From Clostridia bacterium (GTDB lineage Bacteria; Bacillota_A; Clostridia; Oscillospirales; CAG-272), in the NCBI GenBank assembly GCA_017935805.1, contig JAGBGV010000339.1, positions 1 to 7,674 on the forward strand: a stretch of 7,674 bases of DNA, given 5' to 3'. This document shows, piece after piece, positions 1-6,676 of the stretch. The translations under genes and the position numbers were made by a program. The stretch's first letter is position 1; each line of letters starts with the position of its first letter. The notes under the pieces were generated by a model. The model was not told where the DNA came from. It saw only the letters and a program-made list of their open reading frames with translations, and did not search any database.

Positions 1-2
1 AT

Positions 3-464
3 ATCGAAGCAAAGACTCCTTCATTCCTTTGCGATGAGGAATCACAGACTTTAGCAATGGTTGCGGAGGGTAAATGGGCAGTTTGTGAGCAAATTTGGCT
101 TGACAAACTTTTGGAATACGGATATATTAAGAAAAACAATACCGGCTATGAGCCTGCGATAGTGGTATTAAATGTCGGTACGGCGGAAAACAGTTGGATG
201 ACTTTTACTGACGAGGAAAGAAAAACGATTACCCGTACCGTTGAAGAAATCAAAGAAATTGTTTCAGAAGCAAACGAACTTGCTTTTAATCTTATTGCTG
301 AGTCACTGCCGCCCTTATTCAAAGATAATGAGAGAATGTGTTATTTCGCTTGCAGCAACAGTACTATATCGAGAAATATTGTTTTCATGCAGGCAATAAA
401 GGATGGCTGGATAAAATATACCGAGAACACCGGCAAAACAGTGGGAGCGTATATTTATATCTGA
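3..464 (+). CDS. C-terminal part of an unrecognised protein, cut by the left edge
   Basis: The reading frame is open from base 3 to the TGA at 462-464, so at least 153 residues are visible. There is an ATG at 57, but in-frame codons run upstream of it without a stop and no Shine-Dalgarno site precedes it. This is therefore probably the end of a longer protein rather than a start. I do not recognise the family. Two segments look alike in layout: one has LLEYGYIKKN followed by a beta-like stretch EPAIVVLN, and the other, at the C terminus, has AIKDGWIKY followed by TVGAYIYI. Both resemble the last helix and wing of a winged-helix fold, so a DNA-binding or regulatory tail is possible. A charged, helix-prone stretch (DEERKTITRTVEEIKEI) lies between them. 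A hairpin terminator follows 17 bases after the stop, making this the last gene of its unit. Confidence 0.7.
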   Translation: MEAKTPSFLCDEESQTLAMVAEGKWAVCEQIWLDKLLEYGYIKKNNTGYEPAIVVLNVGTAENSWMTFTDEERKTITRTVEEIKEIVSEANELAFNLIAESLPPLFKDNERMCYFACSNSTISRNIVFMQAIKDGWIKYTENTGKTVGAYIYI

Positions 465-480
465 TCTTCAAATAACAAAT

Positions 481-524
481 TACCGCCGAGAGTAACAGTT
501 CAGTCGCTCCCGACGGTATTTTTT
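481..524 (+). terminator. Rho-independent terminator after the first gene
   Basis: TACCGCCG at 481-488 pairs with CGACGGTA at 511-518, with one C/A mismatch, around a loop of about 22 bases, and six T residues follow (519-524). It lies 17 bases after the stop at 464. On the opposite strand the hairpin is followed only by a broken T-rich stretch, so it may also end the minus-strand operon finishing at 571, but less efficiently. Confidence 0.75.
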
Positions 525-570
525 AATTCAGTTGTTATTTCATGTGGCGAGGATTTTTATGTATTAAGTA

Positions 571-1845
571 TTATTGCGTATCAGTTCCGAGCATTATGCG
601 GATGATCTCGCGGTCCGTTTCAGCCATGCCGTTTTGTGCAAGCTGACCGACATTTTGAATGGTTGCTTCAACACCGCCTGCAACGATACCGTCACCGCTG
701 TAGAATTCCTTGCCGTGCATATACATCTGCATTCCGAGGAGTCCCGATTCAACGGCTGAGGCTATCTTTGCCGCACAGCTTGCCTTGGCACCGTCGCAAA
801 CGACACCTGAGTTGATGGCAAGTGCATTGACGATAGTGTGCTCGATCTCGTCAAGTCGTCCTCCGTAGAGGTACATTATTCCGGCACCTGCACCGCATCC
901 TGCACTTATTGCACCGCAGTAAGCGGAAAGGCAGCCGATGCCTGTTTTTAGGTGGATCGTTGTGAGATTTGAAACAAGGAGCGCACGGTAGAGCATTTCC
1001 CCTGTAACGTTAAGCTCCTTTGCGTAAACGATAACGGGGAGGGAAGCGGTCATGCCTTGATTTCCGCTGCCGGAGTTAATGATCACAGGCAGTTCACATC
1101 CGTTCATTCGTGCATCGGATCCTGCCGCAGCCCATGCTTTCGCACGGTTGTAGACTGTGTCGCCATATGACATCAGAAGCGTTCTTCCGATAGCGGCGCC
1201 GTATTTTCCGGTGAGACCTTCTTTGGCAATAGCAGTATTGTAGTTTATCTGCCGGTCGAGAAGTTCACGCACGTCATCAATGTGAGCCTCCTCCGCAAAT
1301 TCAATGATGCCTGCAATGGAAAGAACTGAGTGGTCAACCCGGGATTTTTCCGCTTGTATATCTGCGGAGAAAACTGTCACGCCGTCCACTTCAATGAGAC
1401 AGAGTCCTGTGTGACGGTCAACTGTGCGGGCGTAAACTGTGTGATCTGCATTTTTGAGAGTTATGCCGATATCAAGCACGCGATCGCTTTCCGCCTCGCT
1501 TACAGTGATGTCGGTCGCCTTAAGGAATTCAGCAATTCCTGCCCGGTGTTCGTCTGTTATGCCGGAGAGAACCTCAAGCTCGAGAGTAGGATCTCCCGCA
1601 ATGATACCTGCGGCAACAGCACTTTTTATTCCGCGCAGACCGCCGGTTCCCGGTACCATAACGCTTTTTACGTTCTTGATAATATTACCGCTAACACAAA
1701 CCGATACAGAAGTCGGCAGACCGTTCATGTGCGCCTGCGCTTTTGCAGCGGTAAGTGCAATTGCGATAGGTTCGGTGCATCCCATGGCAGGGACAAGCTC
1801 ATCCCGGAGTATATTCAGATATGCCTCGTATGTTTCTCTGTTCAT
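571..1845 (-). CDS. cyuA: L-cysteine desulfidase, CyuA/UPF0597 (YhaM) family
   Basis: The 424-residue product should break L-cysteine down to pyruvate, ammonia and sulfide in the cytoplasm, using an oxygen-sensitive [4Fe-4S] cluster. The family is recognised from the N-terminal motif VPAMGCTEP (Cys23), the glycine-rich SGNIIKNVKSVMVPGTGG region near 52-69, NSGSGNQG in the middle, and two Cys-containing segments near the C terminus: GIGCLSAYCGA (Cys305, Cys310) and SGVVCDGAKASCA (Cys350, Cys357). As I recall, the archaeal CdsB enzyme uses Cys25, Cys282 and Cys322. The 40-residue step from Cys310 to Cys350 fits that pattern. The length is normal for the family. ATG at 1845 is preceded by AAGG at suitable spacing. 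The gene starts 22 bases after the stop of an esterase gene and is the third cistron of that operon. A serine dehydratase-like role is the main alternative. Confidence 0.9.
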   Translation of the reverse strand: MNRETYEAYLNILRDELVPAMGCTEPIAIALTAAKAQAHMNGLPTSVSVCVSGNIIKNVKSVMVPGTGGLRGIKSAVAAGIIAGDPTLELEVLSGITDEHRAGIAEFLKATDITVSEAESDRVLDIGITLKNADHTVYARTVDRHTGLCLIEVDGVTVFSADIQAEKSRVDHSVLSIAGIIEFAEEAHIDDVRELLDRQINYNTAIAKEGLTGKYGAAIGRTLLMSYGDTVYNRAKAWAAAGSDARMNGCELPVIINSGSGNQGMTASLPVIVYAKELNVTGEMLYRALLVSNLTTIHLKTGIGCLSAYCGAISAGCGAGAGIMYLYGGRLDEIEHTIVNALAINSGVVCDGAKASCAAKIASAVESGLLGMQMYMHGKEFYSGDGIVAGGVEATIQNVGQLAQNGMAETDREIIRIMLGTDTQ

Positions 1846-1867
1846 AGGTGTCGCCTTGCCTTATTAC

Positions 1868-2659
1868 TTATTTTTTTATGAATTCTTTTGCGATAAACTC
1901 AATGAATCTCTCAAGTGCGCCATCCCAGAAATCCCAGTCGTGCTTTCCGTCTATTTCTTCATAAACATAACCGAAGGGATCGCCCTCGAAGGATGTGAAG
2001 AAGTCACGGGAGTTGTGTGCGTGTTCGAGAAGGAAGTCTTCGTTGCCGATGGTGTGATAAATGCGGGGAGCAGTCTGACCGCTTTCAGCAATTCTCTTTG
2101 CGTTGCCGAGAACATCCTCTTCTGTGCCGAGTATCTGTCTGCCTTCGTAGCGCATAAAAGCAGTGCGGCTGGTCACAGGGTCAATATTTGATGTGTCTTC
2201 GGGAGGGAGTCTGTATGTGATTCCGCCTGAGAAGCAACCGATTGCGGAATACTTGTCAGGATTAGCAAGACCGATCTTAACTGCACCGTTTGCACCCATA
2301 GACGCACCTGCTATAAAGTTGTTTTCTCTTGCGGGGGAGAGACCGAAGAAGGAGTACATAAGCTCGGGAAGCTCTTGGGTCACGTAATCGTAGTAGTTCT
2401 GACCGTGTGCCATGTTGGTATAAGCGGAGATCTCGCAACCGGGCATTACAACTGCGATACCGTATTTTTCGGCATAACGCTCTACGGAGGTCATTCTCTG
2501 CCACATTGTCTCGTCTCCCATAGCTCCGTGAAGCAGATAGAGAACGGGGGTGTTTCGGTTATCGGTGGGGTCGTCAGACTTCTTCTGAGGTACGATAACA
2601 TCGATATTTCCGCAGCGTCCGATCTTATTAGCGTAAAAATGAAGATGAATAAGTGCCAT
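1868..2659 (-). CDS. Putative esterase, alpha/beta hydrolase of the esterase D family (PF00756), second copy
   Basis: The 263-residue product is an alpha/beta hydrolase that should cleave small carboxylic esters, although the substrate cannot be read from sequence. Visible motifs in order are LYLLHGAMGD at 40-49 (oxyanion-hole strand-turn), the nucleophile elbow GASMG with Ser120, the acid in GNEDFLLE (Asp208) and the base in GKHDWDFW (His240). The triad is therefore complete. There is no signal peptide, so a cytoplasmic location is likely. It resembles its upstream neighbour in motif order and length but differs clearly in residues, pointing to an old duplication. Only two bases separate it from the upstream stop, and its ribosome site (AGGAGAGGAG) lies within the last codons of that gene, so the two are probably translationally coupled. 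Relatives include tributyrin esterase EstA, S-formylglutathione hydrolase and feruloyl or acetylxylan esterases. Confidence 0.9.
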   Translation of the reverse strand: MALIHLHFYANKIGRCGNIDVIVPQKKSDDPTDNRNTPVLYLLHGAMGDETMWQRMTSVERYAEKYGIAVVMPGCEISAYTNMAHGQNYYDYVTQELPELMYSFFGLSPARENNFIAGASMGANGAVKIGLANPDKYSAIGCFSGGITYRLPPEDTSNIDPVTSRTAFMRYEGRQILGTEEDVLGNAKRIAESGQTAPRIYHTIGNEDFLLEHAHNSRDFFTSFEGDPFGYVYEEIDGKHDWDFWDGALERFIEFIAKEFIKK

Positions 2660-2661
2660 CG

Positions 2662-3474
2662 TTATTTCTCCTCTCCTGCTTCCTGCGCTTCTCTCTGTGC
2701 AATTCGCTCATCAATAAACCAGAACATGGGTCTGATCTGAGGCTCCCAACATACCCAACCGTGACCGCCGGGGGACTCATTATATGTCAGGTCATAGTTG
2801 AGATTGGTCAGGTGATCGCGCATTTTTCTGTTGTATTCGATAAGGAAATCCTCACTTCCGCACCAGATCCATACAGTGGGAACGGGACCGCCGGAGTTCT
2901 TTACTTTTTCAGCAAGATAGAAAAGATCGTTTTCCGAGCCGTCAAGTTTATCGATATCTCCGAAAATATCGGTGCAATATCTCATGTTCTTGAGGGAGGG
3001 CAGCCAGTGAGGGTCAAAAGCTGCGGACAGGCAGAGTGCTGTGGAGAAGGTTTCGGGGTAAGTAAGTGCCATTTTCAGAGCACCGTAACCGCCCATAGAG
3101 TTGCCTGCCACATAAGTATCCTCTCGTCTTTTGGACATAGCGGGGAAGAGCTGGCGCATGATCTTCGGCAGTTCCTCACCAATGAATGTGCGATATTTGA
3201 AGCCGAACTGCATATCAGTATACCAACCCAGATAAGTGGTGGGCATAACAACTGCGAATCCATACTGTTCGGCAGTAGTTTCGATAGTCGTGCGGCGCAT
3301 CCAGGTGCTGTGGTCATCTGTCATGCCGTGAAGAAGATAGAGTGTGGGATAAGTTGCGGGAACCTCTCCCTCATATATGCCGATGCAGCCCCGTGTTCTC
3401 TGAGGAAGAAGAACGTTTACTGACATCTGCATCTTCAGAACTTCTGAATAGATGTTGACTTCAAGAAAAGCCAT
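2662..3474 (-). CDS. Putative esterase, alpha/beta hydrolase of the esterase D family (PF00756), first copy
   Basis: The 270-residue product is an alpha/beta-hydrolase esterase. Motifs are LYLLHGMTDD at 46-55, the nucleophile elbow GNSMGG with Ser126, the acid in GSEDFLIE (Asp209) and the base in PGGHGW (His238). The start was chosen at 3474, not the in-frame ATG at 3507, because GGAGG sits eight bases upstream of 3474 and the protein then begins MAFLEVNIYS, directly entering the first strand of the fold. No signal peptide is visible. It is the first gene of the esterase-esterase-cyuA operon, with the promoter at 3536-3564. The C terminus is charged (EAQEAGEEK), and those codons also form the ribosome site of the next gene. 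The substrate is unknown; a tributyrin-type or acetyl esterase role is plausible, with possible involvement in deacylating plant-derived esters in a gut habitat. Confidence 0.9.
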   Translation of the reverse strand: MAFLEVNIYSEVLKMQMSVNVLLPQRTRGCIGIYEGEVPATYPTLYLLHGMTDDHSTWMRRTTIETTAEQYGFAVVMPTTYLGWYTDMQFGFKYRTFIGEELPKIMRQLFPAMSKRREDTYVAGNSMGGYGALKMALTYPETFSTALCLSAAFDPHWLPSLKNMRYCTDIFGDIDKLDGSENDLFYLAEKVKNSGGPVPTVWIWCGSEDFLIEYNRKMRDHLTNLNYDLTYNESPGGHGWVCWEPQIRPMFWFIDERIAQREAQEAGEEK

Positions 3475-3535
3475 AATATTAACCTCCGTTGGGGTAGATT
3501 GAGTCAAATTTGAGTTTGGCGTTTTTTCTTCTGTA

Positions 3536-3564
3536 ATTATATCATGCTTTTTTTGTTTTGTACA
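3536..3564 (-). promoter_or_regulatory. Sigma-A-type promoter of the esterase-cyuA operon
   Basis: Read on the minus strand, TGTACA (3559-3564, four of six matches to the -35 consensus) is separated by 17 bases from a perfect TATAAT (3536-3541). The expected start near 3529 gives a leader of about 55 bases before the ATG at 3474. The spacer is rich in A. Confidence 0.7.
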
Positions 3565-3631
3565 GTAGAAGCGGCGATTTTTACTTCATTTTTTCGGCAG
3601 TAAACGCATAAAATAGCAGGGGGGGATATTA

Positions 3632-3934
3632 ATGATGTGTAATTCTTCCGCACTGCGCGAAAAGGATGTGATAAACATATGCGACGGTCGGCGGCTGGGA
3701 TTCATCTGCGATTTTGTCATTGATACCGACTGCGGTAAAATATGTGCGGTGTATGTGTCAGACCACTTTTTCAGTTTTTCCGGTCAAAAGAACTCCATAA
3801 AGATAGGCTGGGAGTGTATTTCCTGTATCGGAGATGATACAATTCTTGTGCGGGTCGAAGGATATGACGGATGCAGGGAGAGCAAATGCGACTGCGACGG
3901 CGGAAAAAAGAAAAAAAGCGGATGGTTTTTGTAA
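3632..3934 (+). CDS. YlmC/YmxH-family sporulation-type protein (PRC-barrel)
   Basis: The 100-residue product matches the YlmC/YmxH family, small PRC-barrel-like proteins annotated as sporulation-associated in Bacilli and Clostridia; their biochemical role is not established. The diagnostic stretch is LREKDVINICDGRRLGFICD (residues 8-27), followed by the strands FVIDTDCGKICAVYV. A run of seven G (3619-3625) serves as the ribosome site. Two adjacent ATGs (3632 and 3635) are both usable, six and nine bases from it. The protein has ten cysteines in 100 residues and a C-terminal tail GCRESKCDCDGGKKKK that extends beyond the usual barrel. The lysine codons form long A runs near 3904-3918, which could favour polymerase or ribosome slippage. 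It is a single-gene unit, divergent from the esterase operon and convergent with the dltC-like gene, with a terminator directly after the stop. Confidence 0.85.
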   Translation: MMCNSSALREKDVINICDGRRLGFICDFVIDTDCGKICAVYVSDHFFSFSGQKNSIKIGWECISCIGDDTILVRVEGYDGCRESKCDCDGGKKKKSGWFL

Positions 3935-3937
3935 AAC

Positions 3938-3969
3938 AAAAATGCCTTGAGCGTATCAGGGCATTTTTT
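3938..3969. terminator. Shared bidirectional terminator between convergent genes
   Basis: AAAAATGCCTTGA (3938-3950) pairs with TCAGGGCATTTTT (3956-3968) around the loop GCGTA, with one G-U pair on the plus strand and the equivalent C/A mismatch on the minus strand. T runs follow on both strands. It lies four bases after the plus-strand stop at 3934 and eight bases beyond the minus-strand stop at 3976, so it can end both units. Confidence 0.9.
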
Positions 3970-3975
3970 AAAGTT

Positions 3976-4209
3976 TTATTTTTGCTCAGAAAGATACTTT
4001 TCTATCAAGGCAGCAATGCTCCTCGGAGTTTTCAGAAGAGTTCTGTCGATCCTTGTGGGCTGTATCATTATTCCTTCGTCCTCAAGGTATGAAAACAACT
4101 CAATAAATGCAAGAGAATCAAGGATGCCGCTTTCAATCAACTCACAGTCCGGATCTAAGACCGCGTCGTCTTCACAAATTTCATACAGTATTTTAGAAAT
4201 ATCTATCAT
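3976..4209 (-). CDS. dltC: D-alanyl carrier protein, DltC-like acyl carrier protein
   Basis: The 77-residue product is an acyl/peptidyl carrier protein. The phosphopantetheine site is GILDSLAF with Ser32, preceded by the typical LIESG turn. Acidic helices (ICEDDAVLDPDCEL, ELFSYLEDEGI) are normal for the family, and the length matches DltC (about 78 residues). Its start codon overlaps the stop of the adenylating enzyme gene in an ATGA, so the two proteins are coupled and almost certainly partners: the enzyme would load D-alanine as a thioester on the pantetheine arm. The operon ends at the terminator just downstream. The symbol rests on this pairing rather than on any residue unique to DltC. 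A carrier for another amino acid is the main alternative, because dltB and dltD are not present here. Confidence 0.75.
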   Translation of the reverse strand: MIDISKILYEICEDDAVLDPDCELIESGILDSLAFIELFSYLEDEGIMIQPTRIDRTLLKTPRSIAALIEKYLSEQK

Positions 4210-5606
4210 AAGTTTTCCAGTGCCTTTCTATCAATCTTTTGGTTGTGGTTAACAGGCAACTTGTTCACAATTTTTATCTTTTTTGGTATCATGTATGACG
4301 GAATGATCTTTGAAAGCTTCTTTTTGATATGGACTTCATCCAGATCACCCTCCACGGTGACAAATGCCCATATTGCTTTTACAGTGCCGTCGACGCTATA
4401 CTTTGGAATAACAACACATTCTGTAACTCTGTTGATCTTCAGCAAATTATTCTCTATTTCGCAAAGCTCTATACGATATCCTTTGTATTTGATTTGAAGA
4501 TCCTTGCGCCCGTTGTAGTACAGCTTGCCGTCTTTGATATAGCCGAGATCTCCCGTACGGTAGAAGTTGCATCCGCAGCTTTTATAGCAATTTGGACTGT
4601 CCTGCTTAAGATATCCTCCAAAAACACTCTTGCCCTGTAAAATTATTTCGCCGTCGTCAATTGTTATTTCCGTGGCAAATGTATCGGTGTTTCCTATGGG
4701 CAAAGTGTTTTCAGTGAACAGCATATCTCGCGTAATCTCCGTGGCAGATACGGCGGATGTAGCTTCTGTCGGACCGTATGCATTGATGATTTTTATGTTG
4801 CTAAATCTTGTAAACAACCGTTCAACTGTCTTTTTATCGAGTGTTTCGCCGCAAAAATATATGCATTTCAAGAATGGGCAATAATCTTCGCAAAACTCGT
4901 CATCAAGTAGGCAGAGTCTTGCGAAAGTAGGAGTTATGACCGCTACGTTAATTTCATTTTTTTTGATAAACTCAGCGACGTTTTCTTTGTCCGGTTCATA
5001 TGAAACCAACCTGTGACCGTTGCACAGTGAATAAAACAGATCGGCAACGCTTAGATCAAAGCAGAATTCCGCCTGGTTCATCACGTTGATATAGGAATAT
5101 TCGCAAAGCGGTCTGAGAGAACTGATCCAGTCAATGAAGTTGTTAAGATTCTCTTTGGATATTGGAACACCCTTCGGAACTCCTGTGGTGCCGGAAGTGA
5201 AGATTATGTAGACGATATTCGATTCAGTGCAAATTCCGTCAAGCTTTTCAAAAACGGACAATTTCTCTGGCGGGATACAGCAGCAACCGGTTATTTCGAT
5301 GGCTTCGTTGGTCAGCACAAGAGTGGAGCTCGCCAGACTTGCAATTATCTCTATTCGTGAGATCGGGGAGCTCATATCGAGGGGAATATATGTCCTGCCT
5401 GCTATGATACAAGCGAGGATGGAGATAACTGTGTCTAAGCTTTTTTTACCATATATTATCACGGGTGAGCTTCCTTGCTTTTTTAGAAGATCGGCATAAA
5501 TGGAAGCTTTGTTAAAAAGTTCACTGTAGGTAATTGATTGGTGGCCGATCTTGTATGCGATGCTATTTGGATGCGAGAGTGCATGCCGGCGGATCTTATC
5601 GAGCAT
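4206..5606 (-). CDS. dltA: D-alanine-activating adenylation enzyme, DltA-like
   Basis: The 466-residue product belongs to the ANL (acyl-adenylate) superfamily. It should activate an amino acid with ATP and transfer it to the carrier protein encoded next. Core motifs are FTSGTTGVPKG (136-146), FDLSVADL (183-190), NAYGPTEAT (275-283), YRTGDLG (349-355), YKGYRIELCEIE (374-385) and NQKIDRK with the C-terminal lysine Lys457. DltA-type features are NQAEFCFDLS and FCGE with Cys252. The equivalent cysteine in Bacillus DltA is known to help select D- over L-alanine, so D-alanine is the likely substrate. It is shorter than typical DltA (about 500 residues) and has 18 cysteines, including three in a row (108-110). 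AGGAG lies six bases before the ATG, which overlaps the end of vanW by 11 bases, and the stop overlaps the dltC-like start. A stand-alone NRPS-type adenylation enzyme remains possible. Confidence 0.8.
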   Translation of the reverse strand: MLDKIRRHALSHPNSIAYKIGHQSITYSELFNKASIYADLLKKQGSSPVIIYGKKSLDTVISILACIIAGRTYIPLDMSSPISRIEIIASLASSTLVLTNEAIEITGCCCIPPEKLSVFEKLDGICTESNIVYIIFTSGTTGVPKGVPISKENLNNFIDWISSLRPLCEYSYINVMNQAEFCFDLSVADLFYSLCNGHRLVSYEPDKENVAEFIKKNEINVAVITPTFARLCLLDDEFCEDYCPFLKCIYFCGETLDKKTVERLFTRFSNIKIINAYGPTEATSAVSATEITRDMLFTENTLPIGNTDTFATEITIDDGEIILQGKSVFGGYLKQDSPNCYKSCGCNFYRTGDLGYIKDGKLYYNGRKDLQIKYKGYRIELCEIENNLLKINRVTECVVIPKYSVDGTVKAIWAFVTVEGDLDEVHIKKKLSKIIPSYMIPKKIKIVNKLPVNHNQKIDRKALENL

Positions 5607-6435
5607 AGCTTTCTCCTCTGATCTGATCTGCAGGGATCAAACTATAGTCATACATTACTTCGGAATGATTGTCGAGAATAAGTTCCTTGCGTATCTGCTC
5701 TCCGGTTTCTTTGTCAATAACGAGACGGTATACTTGAGAAACTCTGTAATATTTATCATTTTCCTTGATAAAATGATGGTTTTCTTCAACAATCTTATAT
5801 CGGTACTGATATGGTCTTTCGCTGCGTAGTTCCCCACACAGCTCTTCGTTATTGCACCAAACTAATATCTGTACGGTTTGATCTGTAGTATTTTTGAAAC
5901 GGTAATCCAAATTATTGTACAAAATTGATGTGCCAGTTCCAAATGGTACACGCCTGCGTTCATCCGGGAACAGAGCATCGCTGTGATGATGAAGTTCGGT
6001 AACAGTGAGCGGGCTGTTAAGAACAAGCCAATGTATCATGTTGGCCATCTGGCAGAGTCCTCCGCCGATATCCGAAGAGAATTTTCCGTTGCTTATGACA
6101 AGTCCTGCTTTGTACCCATCTTTGGCCTTAACTTCCCCTACAGTTTTCCAGTACGAAAATGTTTCTCCAGGACGGATGATTATTCCGTTTATCTTCTTGC
6201 ATGCTAACTCAATGTTTGTGACCTTGTTTTCCTGAAGCTTGATATCGATTCCATGGAGTTTGCGTATCAAAAGAGACGTATGACCTTTTACGGTACAGGG
6301 AAGTTCTGCGTCTTGAATAGTTCGAGCAATTATGTCTCGACTGAACAACTCTTTGATATTTCGCCGCAATATCTCCTTGCGTAGAGATATTCGATAGCAG
6401 GTAGGGCTTATTTGACAAAAAAGCTTTCTTCCCAT
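5596..6435 (-). CDS. VanW family protein
   Basis: The 279-residue product is a full VanW-domain protein (PF04294), the family named for the accessory gene of vanB-type vancomycin-resistance clusters; its biochemical role is unknown. The N terminus (MGRKLFCQISPTCYRISLRK) is typical. The conserved core includes PGETFSYW (near 89-96), DIGGGLCQMAN (near 122-132), ELHHHSDA (near 147-154) and RVPFGTGTS (near 162-170). The C-terminal third (YRVSQVYRLVID onwards) is a charged beta-rich tail. I chose the ATG at 6435 because GAGG lies seven bases upstream; the earlier ATG at 6441 would be one base from that site. No signal peptide or membrane helix is obvious. It is the first gene of an operon whose next two genes make a D-alanine-loading pair, suggesting a role in envelope D-alanine chemistry. 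No van ligase or dehydrogenase genes are visible, so resistance should not be assumed. Confidence 0.88.
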   Translation of the reverse strand: MGRKLFCQISPTCYRISLRKEILRRNIKELFSRDIIARTIQDAELPCTVKGHTSLLIRKLHGIDIKLQENKVTNIELACKKINGIIIRPGETFSYWKTVGEVKAKDGYKAGLVISNGKFSSDIGGGLCQMANMIHWLVLNSPLTVTELHHHSDALFPDERRRVPFGTGTSILYNNLDYRFKNTTDQTVQILVWCNNEELCGELRSERPYQYRYKIVEENHHFIKENDKYYRVSQVYRLVIDKETGEQIRKELILDNHSEVMYDYSLIPADQIRGESYAR

Positions 6436-6468
6436 TGGCATACCTCGAATGTTATCATTGATGAAATC

Positions 6469-6497
6469 ATTGTATCATAGTAACTGAAACATTGCAA
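6469..6497 (-). promoter_or_regulatory. Promoter of the vanW-dltA-dltC operon
   Basis: On the minus strand, TTGCAA (6492-6497) lies 17 bases from TACAAT (6469-6474), and the TG of an extended -10 (TGATACAAT) is present. The start would be near 6462, giving a leader of about 27 bases before the ATG at 6435. Confidence 0.65.
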
Positions 6498-6568
6498 TAG
6501 CTATGTTTGATTTTGCAATCTAAAATGTTAAATTGCTAAATCAAAACGGCAAAAAACCTCCGTAAAAC

Positions 6569-6634
6569 AAAAAAAGCCCTAAAATTGGAAGTGACCCTCA
6601 ACCGCTCTCTTACTGCAGCTGAAGGTCACTTCCA
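6569..6634 (-). terminator. Long-hairpin terminator of the large non-coding RNA
   Basis: On the minus strand the arm 6634-6615 pairs with 6605-6586 over 20 consecutive positions, with three G-U wobbles, around a nine-base loop AGUAAGAGA. It is followed by AAUUUU and, a few bases later, by seven U (6575-6569). On the plus strand the three wobbles become C/A mismatches, so the structure was evidently maintained as minus-strand RNA. A weaker hairpin with a T6 run lies just beyond (about 6562-6545). Confidence 0.8.
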
Positions 6635-6655
6635 CTGGTTCTTGATATCTAACAT
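6626..6655 (-). CDS. Possible nine-codon leader peptide ending inside the terminator stem
   Basis: On the minus strand an ATG at 6655 opens a nine-residue frame (MLDIKNQWK) whose TGA falls at 6628-6626, inside the 5' arm of the terminator hairpin (6634-6615). An AGAGAGG sequence lies about 11 bases upstream, rather far but usable. A ribosome on the last codons would cover the stem and could prevent termination. This is inferred from geometry only; a chance ORF of this size is quite possible. Confidence 0.25.
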   Translation of the reverse strand: MLDIKNQWK

Positions 6656-6660
6656 CTTTT

Positions 6661-6676
6661 TGTGTTCCTCTCTTTC
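6661..6676 (-). repeat. Copy 2 of a 16-base SD-like direct repeat
   Basis: GAAAGAGAGGAACACA on the minus strand matches the copy at 7069-7084 in 15 of 16 bases. Both copies contain AGAGAGG and are followed after a few bases by GATGT, which supplies the start codon of a micro-ORF. This copy lies 27 bases upstream of the terminator hairpin. Confidence 0.7.

Noticed and set aside
1454..2191. Long plus-strand frames antisense to cyuA and the esterases.
   Set aside because: They are shadows of real minus-strand genes with full family motifs; no ribosome sites or recognisable domains.
3516..3545. Plus-strand TTGGCG, 18 bases, TATCAT as a promoter for the YlmC/YmxH gene overlapping the esterase promoter.
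   Set aside because: The positions are plausible and overlapping divergent control would be interesting, but the match is only moderate in an AT-rich region, so it is noted rather than called.
3607..3615. CATAAAATA resembling a sporulation sigma-E or sigma-K -10 element before the YlmC/YmxH gene.
   Set aside because: The implied start would fall within the G-run ribosome site, leaving almost no leader, and no matching -35 was evident.
6586..6634. Loop sequence AGUAAGAGA near G/C-rich stems resembles the conserved GGUAAGAG segment of RNase P RNA.
   Set aside because: The other conserved RNase P regions (GAGGAAAGUCC at the 5' end, ACAGAAA with downstream AUAGAUGA-type region) are not in the expected positions, and this hairpin is the transcript terminator.
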